This document shows, one piece after another, positions 7,843-16,639 of a stretch of 50,309 nucleotides of DNA. Position 1 is the stretch's first letter. Every line of letters starts with the position of its first letter. A model generated the notes under the pieces. That model made no database searches and had not been told where the DNA came from. It saw nothing but the letters and a program-made list of their open reading frames with translations. The translations under genes and the position numbers were made by a program. The stretch comes from Motiliproteus sp. (lineage in GTDB: Bacteria > Pseudomonadota > Gammaproteobacteria > Pseudomonadales > Balneatricaceae): the NCBI GenBank assembly GCA_026196225.1, contig JAPHRD010000096.1, positions 1 through 50,309 of the forward strand, read 5' to 3'.

Positions 7843-8090
7843 GTTTCTCACTCAAATACGTGCGCTTTATTTTAGGAGCAAAAGAGATAATCCGTCTAAA
7901 AAAGTGTCCGGAAAATTATTGATAAAGCAGTCTGGCCCGATAAGAAAGGGTAAGAAAAGGAGAAAATAATTATGTTTAAATAGTGGTCTCAAATCAAAAT
8001 GAATATGATGTTGGGAAAAACTCAGAATTTTCGCTGTTTTTGGGTTGGGTGTTCTACCGCGTTATTATGATTCTAGGTACACTGGAGTAG
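7843..8090 (+). promoter_or_regulatory. Intergenic region with probable promoter of the methyltransferase-sspA operon
   Basis: This 248-nt AT-rich spacer has no gene. TTGGGT (8040-8045) and TATTAT (8063-8068) are 17 nt apart and would start transcription about 15 nt before the ATG at 8091. GGAG lies at 8084-8087, unusually close to that ATG. Nothing else is recognisable. Confidence 0.5.
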
Positions 8091-10133
8091 ATGGATCAGC
8101 AAACTTTTCATCAGCATATCAAGGAGCTAAAGCTCGGAAAATCACTTCCTGATGCAATTTACCTCCACAAAAATGCTCTAGCCACTGAGTCTGACGAGCT
8201 GTCCAATCTCTGTATTAAGATTTCTCAGGCACTGAAAATCCCAGCTGACGACTGGCACCTAGTGAAGCTGTTTAAGAAGGAGTTCAAAGTCTCATTTCTG
8301 AGTTATCCGGACTTCTACACCAATAGTTACCCAGCATTGCGCAAAAGTACTCAGGTCGACCTAGCGAAACTAAGCGCCAATGTCACCTCATACGAAGAAT
8401 CAGAGAATCCACCTATCTTGCATCGTAAAGAACTTATGGTTCTTCCTAGTGATAGTCATTACGACCATTTCATTGTACTTACTAAGGAGGGCGAGGCGGC
8501 AGGCCTCTACAAGAATCCGTTTAAGATAGGTTTCAAAGCCACGTGGGAACGACTGATTAAAGAGAGCGGTTATGAGCTGATTGATGGTCACATCGTTCAA
8601 TCACACGGTGCTAAGCTTGTTGACGCCGCTAAGCTTGTTGACGCCGCTAAGGATGAGATTGATCGTCACCTAACTGCCATTATCCGTTACGAGCTGTCTA
8701 CGCCTTTCAAGGCTCTTGCCAAGTTCGGCTTTCTCGATGGGAATTACTCAATTTTCGATTACGGCTGTGGCCGAGGAGATGATCTTCGCGAACTCGAGGC
8801 TCATGGGCTAAACGTTTCTGGCTGGGATCCAAATTTTCAACCCGATGCAGATTTAGAGCATGCGGACATCATTAATCTAGGATTCGTGATTAATGTGATT
8901 GAGGACATTGATGAGCGTATTGAAGCATTACAACGAGCTCATTCTCTATCCAATACCCTCACTGTTATTTCAGCGATGATCGCTGGTGAATCAGTTATAT
9001 CGAAGTTCACCCCCTATCGAGATGGGGTACGCACGTCACGAAATACATTCCAAAAATATTACACGCAAAGCGAACTGAAATTCTTTATTGAGCGCACCTT
9101 AGATACCGAAGCTATCGCCGCTGGTCCGGGGATATTTTTCGTTTTCAAAGATAAACTTGCAGAGCAGCGGCACCTCTTAAACCGAACTAGGCGAACTCAT
9201 GAATGGAACCACCTAACTGCTAACCGTGAGCGGGCCGGAAGCTCACAGCTAGTTTTTGTAAAATACCGTGAGCTGCTAGATGCATTTTGGGATCGCTGTT
9301 TAGAGCTTGGACGCTTGCCTGCTAGTGATGAGTTTGATGCATCTGAAGAGCTCGAGACCTCTATTGGATCGCCGAAGAAAGCACTGAAAATAATTGATGC
9401 TGTAGCTGATACGTCGGACCTCCAAACAGCGGCAAATGAGCGTCGTGACGATCTCTCGGTCTACTTCGCGTTAGGGCTATTTAACAAACGGGCGAAATAC
9501 AACCAAATGCCTGATGGCCTCAAGCGAGATATCAAAGCCTTTTTCGGCACATACCAAAATGCGCAAGCCGAAGCGAGGGATCTTCTATTCGCAATTGCTG
9601 ACACCGAGCTCATTGAGACAGCCTGCATTACTGCCAACGAACAGCTCCCAGCAAGTTACCTAGAAACGGCAAAGGCTCTGACCTTCCATAAGAAATATTT
9701 AGAGAATTTACCCGCCATTCTTCGAGTATATGTCGGCTGCGCGGCACAAATGTTTGGTGACCTTGAGGATATCCAGTTAGTTAAGGTTCATATGCATTCA
9801 GGAAAGGTCAGTTTTCTCGGCTATGAATATTTCGAGACTAGCCCTTTACCTTTGCTAAAAGAACGTGTGAAAGTGAAGCTAAGAGATCAGGATGTTGACT
9901 ATTTCGACTATGTGGACCCTTTTGTTCCACCGACGTTGTACTGGAAGTCACGCGTAATCGATGACAGTTTTACCGACTGCAACAAACAACGAAGCTTCGA
10001 CAAGAAACTTAGCACTTTAGGTATCTTGGATAGCAACCGAAACTTCGGTCCCCGCCGCGACGAACTAGACCAGCTGCTTCGAAAGCAGAATCTAGAGATA
10101 CGCGGATACCGTTTTTACAATCTGCAAAACTAA
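8091..10133 (+). CDS. DNA phosphorothioation-associated putative methyltransferase
   Basis: This 680-aa protein resembles the putative methyltransferase family that accompanies dnd/ssp phosphorothioation genes (the TIGR04096-like family). A Rossmann SAM-binding motif, DYGCGRGDDL, lies at about residues 223-232, followed by NVIEDI as the acidic or post-I region. The N-terminal 220 residues and the C-terminal 350 residues are specific to the family and lack motifs I can name. Its target is not known. The stop is one nucleotide before the sspA start, so the two are cotranscribed and the association with PT chemistry is strong. An 18-bp tandem duplication at 8610-8645 lengthens a helix before the SAM motif. 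Similarity is judged from memory of the family, not a search. Confidence 0.85.
   Translation: MDQQTFHQHIKELKLGKSLPDAIYLHKNALATESDELSNLCIKISQALKIPADDWHLVKLFKKEFKVSFLSYPDFYTNSYPALRKSTQVDLAKLSANVTSYEESENPPILHRKELMVLPSDSHYDHFIVLTKEGEAAGLYKNPFKIGFKATWERLIKESGYELIDGHIVQSHGAKLVDAAKLVDAAKDEIDRHLTAIIRYELSTPFKALAKFGFLDGNYSIFDYGCGRGDDLRELEAHGLNVSGWDPNFQPDADLEHADIINLGFVINVIEDIDERIEALQRAHSLSNTLTVISAMIAGESVISKFTPYRDGVRTSRNTFQKYYTQSELKFFIERTLDTEAIAAGPGIFFVFKDKLAEQRHLLNRTRRTHEWNHLTANRERAGSSQLVFVKYRELLDAFWDRCLELGRLPASDEFDASEELETSIGSPKKALKIIDAVADTSDLQTAANERRDDLSVYFALGLFNKRAKYNQMPDGLKRDIKAFFGTYQNAQAEARDLLFAIADTELIETACITANEQLPASYLETAKALTFHKKYLENLPAILRVYVGCAAQMFGDLEDIQLVKVHMHSGKVSFLGYEYFETSPLPLLKERVKVKLRDQDVDYFDYVDPFVPPTLYWKSRVIDDSFTDCNKQRSFDKKLSTLGILDSNRNFGPRRDELDQLLRKQNLEIRGYRFYNLQN
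8610..8645 (+). repeat. Perfect in-frame tandem duplication, 2 x 18 bp
   Basis: GCTAAGCTTGTTGACGCC occurs twice back to back (8610-8627 and 8628-8645), repeating the hexapeptide AKLVDA in the methyltransferase just before its SAM-binding domain. The copies are identical, so the duplication is recent or maintained by slippage. Confidence 0.95.
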
Positions 10134-10134
10134 G

Positions 10135-11256
10135 ATGACCATTTATTTTGACTCTGCTGCCTCTTATCCTGTATTGCCGGATGTTAAAGCGTGCCTGAAC
10201 GAGGCGGTTGAGAGCTTATTCGCCAACCCGTCATCAACACATAAGCTTGGCGAAGCGGCGGCACTCTTAGTAGAGGATGCTAGAGAGGCCGTAGCTGATG
10301 CGATAGGCGCGCTGCCCAGCGAGATTGTCTTCACTAGTGGCGCAACAGAATCTAACAACCTCGCTCTTAAAGGCCATTTCAGCCTTCCCACCTATAAGAA
10401 CAAACGACACCTAGTCATTTCTAGTATTGAGCACAAATGTGTCCACGCTATTGCTGATTTCCTTAAGCGAACACAGGGAGTCGAAACTTCAGTGGTGAAG
10501 CCTAACGCTGAGGGTTTGGTGACTGTTGAAGCGCTTGCTGCAGCAGTACAGCCGAATACCAGTCTCGTCTCAGTAATGCATGTTAACAACGAGCTCGGAA
10601 CAGTAAATCCGATATCCGAGTTGGGAGATTATTGTTTCTCTAAAGACATCAGATTTCATACTGACGCTGCTCAAAGTTTTATGAAAGTCGATATTGATGT
10701 AGACGACATGAATATCGACTACTTATCGATATCAGGCCATAAGATCGGAACTGTTAAAGGCATTGGTGCAGTCTATATTCGAGACCGTCGTAGCATGGAT
10801 TTCGAACCAGTCGTACACGGTGCTGGGCAGGAAGAGGGGCTTCGTGGGGGGACTTTACCAGCGCCCTTAATCACGTGCTTTAGGGCTGCCATCACATCGT
10901 TCCCTGGCGCGTATGCACAAATTCGAGCGAATGCGCTAAAGGAGTATTTGATTGAGGAGCTAGGAGCAGCAGCCGTTCCTTACAGGGTGAACGGGGCATC
11001 TATTTGTTCGATTTTATCTCTGACTCTGCCTTCAACAGACGTCCCTGCGTTAATGCGGGTCACCTCTAACGAATACGCACTAGCGACCGGGTCAGCTTGC
11101 TCGTCGAAGGAGATCGAGGCGTCTCATGTGTTAACTGGAATCGGTTTACCCAGGGAGCTCGCTGAGGCGACACTTCGGTTGAGCTTCCATCATGAGCTAA
11201 CTAGGACTGACATAGATCGACTTGTACAAAGCATCGCGAGCTACACGACTAACTGA
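10135..11256 (+). CDS. sspA: Cysteine desulfurase of the phosphorothioation system (SspA/DndA)
   Basis: This 373-aa PLP-dependent class V aminotransferase-like enzyme removes sulfur from L-cysteine as a persulfide for DNA phosphorothioation. The PLP lysine is Lys203 in the SGHK motif, ASGATESNN-type substrate residues (TSGATESNN) are near residue 65, and the persulfide cysteine is Cys322 in ATGSACSSKE. Its length fits DndA/SspA and NifS-like desulfurases. It starts one nucleotide after the methyltransferase stop and ends 3 nt from the convergent sspD stop. That setting makes it the dedicated sulfur donor rather than a housekeeping IscS. I call it SspA because the partner genes are SspB/C/D-like. 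Confidence 0.9.
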   Translation: MTIYFDSAASYPVLPDVKACLNEAVESLFANPSSTHKLGEAAALLVEDAREAVADAIGALPSEIVFTSGATESNNLALKGHFSLPTYKNKRHLVISSIEHKCVHAIADFLKRTQGVETSVVKPNAEGLVTVEALAAAVQPNTSLVSVMHVNNELGTVNPISELGDYCFSKDIRFHTDAAQSFMKVDIDVDDMNIDYLSISGHKIGTVKGIGAVYIRDRRSMDFEPVVHGAGQEEGLRGGTLPAPLITCFRAAITSFPGAYAQIRANALKEYLIEELGAAAVPYRVNGASICSILSLTLPSTDVPALMRVTSNEYALATGSACSSKEIEASHVLTGIGLPRELAEATLRLSFHHELTRTDIDRLVQSIASYTTN

Positions 11257-11259
11257 CTC

Positions 11260-12156
11260 TTATTTGTAGCATGTGATGCATGCGCCGCCACCTTCGGCAA
11301 GGTCATACGCTTCGTCTAAGTCTGTCAGTGTGCAGGCGATGATATTATCGTCATCTAAAAGGGCGTTCCGTCGCTTCTTCTTGTTGAAGCGGGCAATTTT
11401 CTTCTCATGATTCTCACGAATCTGTGCTTGTCGTTTGGGATCCTCAAGTAATTCGAGAGGTTCCCCCTGACCCATCCAGTAAAACCGCTCACCCACGGTT
11501 GAACTTTCGGCATCCCCCTTTTCAAATTTCTTCGCTTCTTCGAAGAGGTTAGGATGGTGCTCCATCAACTTCAACCATTCAATCTTTTGCTGATAGAAGC
11601 AGAAAGAACAACCCGAACGGGAGCGCCATTTGTAGTACTCGGGAAGATCTAGCCCGTTGCGGCGCAGAATATTCGTGATATCCGATTTTACAATGCCATA
11701 TTCTCGGAAGGGCATTACAGTTTCGATAGGCTTCTCTATCGTCATAAAGCCAGAGCGGTGGGGTTCGTCTGCTCTAATGCCCACATAGTTCTTGATTCTG
11801 TAGCCGTCTGCGATAAACCCATCCACCCAGCGTTCGAATGGTTTTAACTTTAACTCTACGGTACACCATCTATCGCGTTGGGAAGGAAGATAATTGCCAT
11901 TTTTCTTGAGCAAAGATCGAAATTCAAGCTCTCCACGCCCTTCTATTCCGTTCAACGACTTAGCATTTAGACGATGGATATGTCCCAGTTTCGCTTCGAG
12001 TTGATCAATAAATGCATTCGTTTCCGGAAGCTCGTAGCCGGTGTCGGTGAAAAAGTAATCTATCTCTAGATCAGGATGCGTCTCCTTCATGTAGAGCGCC
12101 AGCGCACTGCTATCCTTGCCTCCAGAGAGGCCCAGTACGTGCTTAACTTTATCCAT
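11260..12156 (-). CDS. sspD: SspD: PP-loop ATP pyrophosphatase / PAPS reductase-like
   Basis: This 298-aa protein belongs to the PAPS-reductase/DndC-like PP-loop group. The ATP-binding SGGKDSS motif is at residues 11-17. Further on are YFFTDTGYE, a cysteine in DRWCTVELK, and a C-x-x-C in SGCSFCFYQQK, which may bind an iron-sulfur cluster as reported for DndC. It probably activates the DNA backbone phosphate by adenylation so that sulfur can be inserted. It is shorter than typical DndC and lies last in the sspB-sspC-sspD order, 3 nt after sspC, which fits SspD of the single-stranded PT system. The tail GGGACITCYK adds two more cysteines. Confidence 0.88.
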   Translation of the reverse strand: MDKVKHVLGLSGGKDSSALALYMKETHPDLEIDYFFTDTGYELPETNAFIDQLEAKLGHIHRLNAKSLNGIEGRGELEFRSLLKKNGNYLPSQRDRWCTVELKLKPFERWVDGFIADGYRIKNYVGIRADEPHRSGFMTIEKPIETVMPFREYGIVKSDITNILRRNGLDLPEYYKWRSRSGCSFCFYQQKIEWLKLMEHHPNLFEEAKKFEKGDAESSTVGERFYWMGQGEPLELLEDPKRQAQIRENHEKKIARFNKKKRRNALLDDDNIIACTLTDLDEAYDLAEGGGACITCYK

Positions 12157-12159
12157 TCT

Positions 12160-15100
12160 CTATACCTCACCCCCTACTGGGAGCATCTCCTTAGCTAACA
12201 TCTCCATCAGCAGTTTTACGCGCTGGTCAGTAGAGCAGGTACTTAAATTCTCTTGGATTTTAGATTGCACAGCCGCTGCTACAGGATCATGTTCAGCGCA
12301 CGCGTCAACAAACTGTTCTAACTCTACTAACTTCCCTTCCTTCGATTTAAAGATAAGTGATACAGGATTAGTAGAAATAGTTGCCTTTTCAGCAGACGTG
12401 CTAAACGTTTCATACCGTCTGAACTGTACACAAAGGCTACGCATTTTGTCGTAGCCCTCACTAATTCGCTGGTCGGTCCAACTTTCTTTACGAACTCCAA
12501 TAACTAACGCGACCAGCTCATCAAATGCCTGCTGAGATTGTGCATCGCTCCACTGTTGCACACGCTTTGAAAAGTTCTCGATCTCGGGACGACTTGCATT
12601 TTGAATAACATGCGAGCATCTCCCTATTAGAGCCTCATCTGCTGAAGCCCCAAGTAGCTCCAATAGTGTCGTTCTGAACTGAGCGGCAACAATACTATCG
12701 ATTTCTAACAAGCTATCTAGACACTGGCGAACCCCTTGACTTAGATCCTGTCCTTCACTAAATAATTGAGGGATGTCTTCTAAAATCAGCTTGTAAGGAT
12801 CTTTGGCCGACAGTACTTTGTCTCTAAAGCGCTTTGTAAGCGTATCTAGATGATCAGCCCCACCTGTCTTAAATAGATTTTTTCCTGAAGTCCGCTTCAC
12901 CCATGATGGAATAGCATGCATTTGACGAACAAGCGCACGTGCTGTGGCTAATATTGACTCATCATCTTTCACCTGTGAAGCAACAGCGATTTCATGCACA
13001 AGGGACAGATCCGTCTCTTCCAGCTCATAGTAGCGGACGCCAGCCTCCCCCGGATATCGCCAAAGCTTGTTCACTAACTCTTCATCAAGTTCCGGAATGT
13101 AGATCCAATCTTTAGTTGAATCGAAGTCATAAAAGGCGAGATGGCTCTCCAAAGATTTCAGTAAAGCCATGGTGTAGAGTTTACAAAGCCCCTGCGTCAA
13201 ACCAAAAGGAGGCCTCATCCAGAAATCATGCAGATCTTTAACGACCACCAGTTCGCCGGAAGCCTTGATAAATTCATAGCCAGCTTTCCAAATCTTATAG
13301 GTATCGCGGTGGTTTTCTGGCAATTTCGAAGCATCATTCACCTCGAACCAATCACCCGCAAAGGTTCGGCTTAACTCTGGCGTATGCCATCCTTTATGTT
13401 TGAGACAACTGAGATAGATACCTTTTTCAGGGGGAAAAGTTTTAACCGGCAGCCCTAAATTTTCTTCATCATCGTCAAGTAGAATCGCCAACATCAACTT
13501 GTTAAGCGCCGAGTTTGAGGTACCTGACACCTTCATACGGTTGATCAATTCATTTTGAACTGATGGACAATCCGGATATATCTCATCGGCTACCTTACTG
13601 ACTTTTGCCGTAAGCGACTTGCCTGAAAGCTGGTGGCCTTTGTATTTCCAGGATGCATTATTAAAAATCTTCTCAAGCGTTTTAGAAATCTGCAAAACGG
13701 CAAGCTTTTCTCGATTCTCAATTTCCGTTTTGGCGATCGGATCTCGGCTTAATTTTTCAGCCTCCTCCTTCGATAGCTTCTCCAACGCTATAAGCTCAAC
13801 GCTAGCCGCTTCTAGCTCATCAATTTTGTAAGGCTTAGCAATAGCTAAAAAACGATTGCCACTAAACTCTCTACTCAGCGTGCGATAGAGCTCAGGAGTA
13901 GTGGGTAATACGAAGTTAACGAACGCGGTGCCTGCCTTACCATCGGGAATTCGGACTTGTTCACTGTGACTGACTAATTGAGTCTCCGCCCAGCGCATTA
14001 CGCCCGTTCTATGATAATGGGCATTAGCTAATACCAGTTTTTCACTTTGGTAGGCTGAAACCCAATCCAAACCATCTTTAACCCTCTCGATCCAGTCCAA
14101 GACTAATCGATTGATATCCAGGTCACTTGCTCTAAATACGTGATACGAGTTGAGGTTATGGCGATAAATAATAATAGACTTCGACTCTAAGAAGCGGAGT
14201 GCTTGCTCCACCTCACCCGATTCAAAGTCAAATTCAGGTATGGACTCAATATACTCAACGACAAACTCTTTAGATGCAAACAACCCACTGACACGCCCCA
14301 TCATTGATAGCAAAGCAACAAGCTTTGCAATAAATGAATGCAACTTGTCACCGTAAGTTGATGCGCGCTCTACAGCATCACAAGCTTCTAGCCATGCTTT
14401 GCTGTCAGTCGATGCGGAAATGATATGATCGAGATTGTTGTATAAGTAATCCCACAACAGGTCGATCCGATATAGCCTACTAAAAGGAACATCCATTTTT
14501 GTCTGTTTAGCAACAAAATCTCTAAACCCGAAACGCTCATGTGTCGCTATAAAGCTAAACAAGCTGCGTTCGTTCTGAGAAAAACTACGCTTTGATATAG
14601 GGCCAAGCAGTAGCGCAACCACGGGGTCAATTGGTAAAACATTCGCCAAAAGTTCGTGGTTACCGAGTTTAAAGTGTTTGCTAACCAGCTCTCGTGTAGA
14701 TAGAGACTGGCTTCGCAGAGTTTCACCCAGTTGCTTACCTACCTTGAACGACTCACCTATTAAATAAAGCGACTCTTCTATGCTTGGGTTAAAACCAAAA
14801 TCTTTGTAGCGCCCTTGTACCTTACCCCACTCGTTCTGGGTTCGAGAATCGCGTCCTTTGGCATACGCAGCGAAGGATTGATGCAGGAAACCAATAACTA
14901 GTATGTTTTCGTACTGCTGTACTAGATCGGCAAACGACTGAAAAAAGTGCAGATCACCGCCGACACTTGCCTGGAAGTCTAGGGCTTTACCTAGCTCATC
15001 AACAATGATTAAAGCGCCATCGTAATTTTCACTAGCGTAATCGAAGGCATCTTTTAATAAGGATAAGCATTCCGCTTCTGACTTATGCTCAGTTACTGGT

Positions 15101-15516
15101 GTTGCTTTACCCAGCTGAGCCAATATTGATTCTGTAATTGCTGGAACGGGGGCGTTTAGACCACATAGATGCTTAACAACCTTCCACCCCTTCTCATAAG
15201 CAAAATTGTTCTCGAAGCGCTCTTTGCTTCCACCTGTATTTCCAAGCTTATCCAGTGCGGTGGATCTAACTCCCTTGTTCTCGGATAGCAAGCTATCTAA
15301 AAACAAAGCAAGGGTAGACTTACCAGCCCCATAGGGCCCGGTAACAGTGAACGTCCTCTGCTGCGTTCCCCTAATTTCTGCGCCTAAACTATCTAGCGTC
15401 TGTAATACGGTTCCATGAGCAATGAAATGCTCAAGAAAAACATCATGCCTAAAATTTTCCTCGTTTATTCGTGCAGAGGACTTAAAGTGATTTGTGATTT
15501 GAACTGAAACACCCAT
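12160..15516 (-). CDS. sspC: SspC: large P-loop ATPase of ssDNA phosphorothioation
   Basis: This protein of about 1118 aa has a Walker A (GPYGAGKST) near residues 60-68 and a Walker B (ALIIVDELGK) near residues 168-177. The remainder is a long region without motifs I can name. It sits between sspB and sspD, as in the described SspBCD operons, where SspC is an ATPase needed for modification. A GTG at 15528 overlaps the sspB stop and gives 1122 aa. I prefer the ATG at 15516, because AGGTGA lies 8 nt before it and the GTG has no ribosome-binding site. Its Walker region resembles that of the 1497-aa ATPase upstream, suggesting a shared origin. Confidence 0.85.
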   Translation of the reverse strand: MGVSVQITNHFKSSARINEENFRHDVFLEHFIAHGTVLQTLDSLGAEIRGTQQRTFTVTGPYGAGKSTLALFLDSLLSENKGVRSTALDKLGNTGGSKERFENNFAYEKGWKVVKHLCGLNAPVPAITESILAQLGKATPVTEHKSEAECLSLLKDAFDYASENYDGALIIVDELGKALDFQASVGGDLHFFQSFADLVQQYENILVIGFLHQSFAAYAKGRDSRTQNEWGKVQGRYKDFGFNPSIEESLYLIGESFKVGKQLGETLRSQSLSTRELVSKHFKLGNHELLANVLPIDPVVALLLGPISKRSFSQNERSLFSFIATHERFGFRDFVAKQTKMDVPFSRLYRIDLLWDYLYNNLDHIISASTDSKAWLEACDAVERASTYGDKLHSFIAKLVALLSMMGRVSGLFASKEFVVEYIESIPEFDFESGEVEQALRFLESKSIIIYRHNLNSYHVFRASDLDINRLVLDWIERVKDGLDWVSAYQSEKLVLANAHYHRTGVMRWAETQLVSHSEQVRIPDGKAGTAFVNFVLPTTPELYRTLSREFSGNRFLAIAKPYKIDELEAASVELIALEKLSKEEAEKLSRDPIAKTEIENREKLAVLQISKTLEKIFNNASWKYKGHQLSGKSLTAKVSKVADEIYPDCPSVQNELINRMKVSGTSNSALNKLMLAILLDDDEENLGLPVKTFPPEKGIYLSCLKHKGWHTPELSRTFAGDWFEVNDASKLPENHRDTYKIWKAGYEFIKASGELVVVKDLHDFWMRPPFGLTQGLCKLYTMALLKSLESHLAFYDFDSTKDWIYIPELDEELVNKLWRYPGEAGVRYYELEETDLSLVHEIAVASQVKDDESILATARALVRQMHAIPSWVKRTSGKNLFKTGGADHLDTLTKRFRDKVLSAKDPYKLILEDIPQLFSEGQDLSQGVRQCLDSLLEIDSIVAAQFRTTLLELLGASADEALIGRCSHVIQNASRPEIENFSKRVQQWSDAQSQQAFDELVALVIGVRKESWTDQRISEGYDKMRSLCVQFRRYETFSTSAEKATISTNPVSLIFKSKEGKLVELEQFVDACAEHDPVAAAVQSKIQENLSTCSTDQRVKLLMEMLAKEMLPVGGEV

Positions 15517-15524
15517 TACGGATA

Positions 15525-16460
15525 TCACCTATAGTAATCGTCTAGTAAATCTTCTGGGTGATCTAACAATAATTGCGAAATCGACACCTGTTTTAAGCCA
15601 AGTGAATCAACCCAGGTAATATCACTCTTATAAGCAGTAACTGATTCATCGAGCAATCGACCAAGGGCTGCTTCAGATAACTTAAAGATACGTCCTGGGG
15701 ACAGCGGACGAGACAAAATATCTTCAAAACTCACCTGGTTTACATTTGAGCCTTGGTTAACGAGATGGAAGTACTGTATGAGTGCGTAGATAAAAATTTG
15801 AAGCGGTAACGTTGGTCTATCATCCAATTCACATTGATAAAACCCGCGCCCTAGATCACGCAGTAACCCTAGCTCGCTCAGAGGAGATAAGAAGTGGTCT
15901 TCATCCACAACCCTCCCTTTTTTCCCGCCGGTTGAGTAGCTCTTTGATGTGTATGTCGAAAGAAAGCAGTCAACGTCCTTTTTGACCGTAGCCGCTTTAA
16001 AAGAATCACTAGTCGTTAATCGACCTGCATCTTCAAACAAATCCTCTACAAATTTGGTTTTTTCAAAGTAGATATTGTTTGAGTAGTTAAAGAAATATCG
16101 GTAAGCAGTGAGGTTACTATCTTCAAAATTAAGTACGAAATGCAACAACCAAATAGTACCGATATCTTCGAGATATGGATCAACCCCCGTGCTTTCATCA
16201 AAGATTTTTGCACCTAGAGGCGTCACATCTTGAACGACCGCACGATCCTTCATACCCGACGAAATAACCTGAGTCGCTTCAGACCAGTACTTGATCGCAT
16301 TGACCATATTCTTTCCAACGCCTAGTGCCGAAATCGATATCGCCGCTTTAGATGGATCCGAAGAAGAGAGCAACCCCTTGTTATTTATTAGATTTATAGC
16401 TTTAAACAACCAACCGTAACGCAACGGAAAGGTATCGTGACCGGTAAATTTAGGTTTCAT
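15525..16460 (-). CDS. sspB: SspB: DUF4007-family protein of ssDNA phosphorothioation
   Basis: This 311-aa protein opens with the DUF4007 signature GHDTFPLRYGWLFKA (residues 6-20), followed by ALGVGKNMVNAIKYW (about 46-60). SspB proteins belong to this family, are essential for single-strand PT modification, and have been reported to nick DNA. No metal-dependent nuclease motif is obvious to me. The ATG has GAGGCGG upstream, and an 11-bp hairpin in the leader ends 15 nt before the start. It overlaps the next gene or is directly followed by it. It opens the sspBCD part of the leftward array, after a 179-nt gap that may hold its own promoter. Confidence 0.9.
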   Translation of the reverse strand: MKPKFTGHDTFPLRYGWLFKAINLINNKGLLSSSDPSKAAISISALGVGKNMVNAIKYWSEATQVISSGMKDRAVVQDVTPLGAKIFDESTGVDPYLEDIGTIWLLHFVLNFEDSNLTAYRYFFNYSNNIYFEKTKFVEDLFEDAGRLTTSDSFKAATVKKDVDCFLSTYTSKSYSTGGKKGRVVDEDHFLSPLSELGLLRDLGRGFYQCELDDRPTLPLQIFIYALIQYFHLVNQGSNVNQVSFEDILSRPLSPGRIFKLSEAALGRLLDESVTAYKSDITWVDSLGLKQVSISQLLLDHPEDLLDDYYR

Positions 16461-16475
16461 AAGCAGATCCGCCTC

Positions 16476-16500
16476 AATCCTGGAGAAAATCTCCAGGATT
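16476..16500 (-). promoter_or_regulatory. Perfect 11-bp hairpin in the sspB leader
   Basis: AATCCTGGAGA (16476-16486) and its exact complement TCTCCAGGATT (16490-16500) are separated by 3 nt. In the sspB transcript the hairpin ends just before the ribosome-binding site. No T run follows, so it is not a classical terminator. It could be an operator, an mRNA-stability element, a processing site, or a translational control structure. Confidence 0.7.
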
Positions 16501-16538
16501 AAAATGGTATTTCATTTTCAATCTGCTTTGAATCTTTT

Positions 16539-16570
16539 ATTTTACTCTTCGGTTGAAAAAAGCTTGTCAA
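16539..16570 (-). promoter_or_regulatory. Possible promoter of sspBCD
   Basis: On the minus strand a perfect -35 TTGACA (16570-16565) precedes TAAAAT (16544-16539), but the 20-nt spacing is long for sigma-70, so this is tentative. Two near-identical 11-mers, TGACTAGATGC (16571-16581) and TGACTAGTTGC (16627-16637), flank its upstream side and may be a binding site. Confidence 0.35.
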
Positions 16571-16639
16571 TGACTAGATGCTTTTGCAATGCAGCACAAT
16601 TCAGTCAACCCTAACTGCTGAGAACATGACTAGTTGCAT

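Noticed and set aside
10135-16460. Classical double-strand Dnd system (DndABCDE)
   Set aside because: There is no DndD SMC-like or small DndE gene. The partners are DUF4007 and a large ATPase, which fit SspB and SspC.
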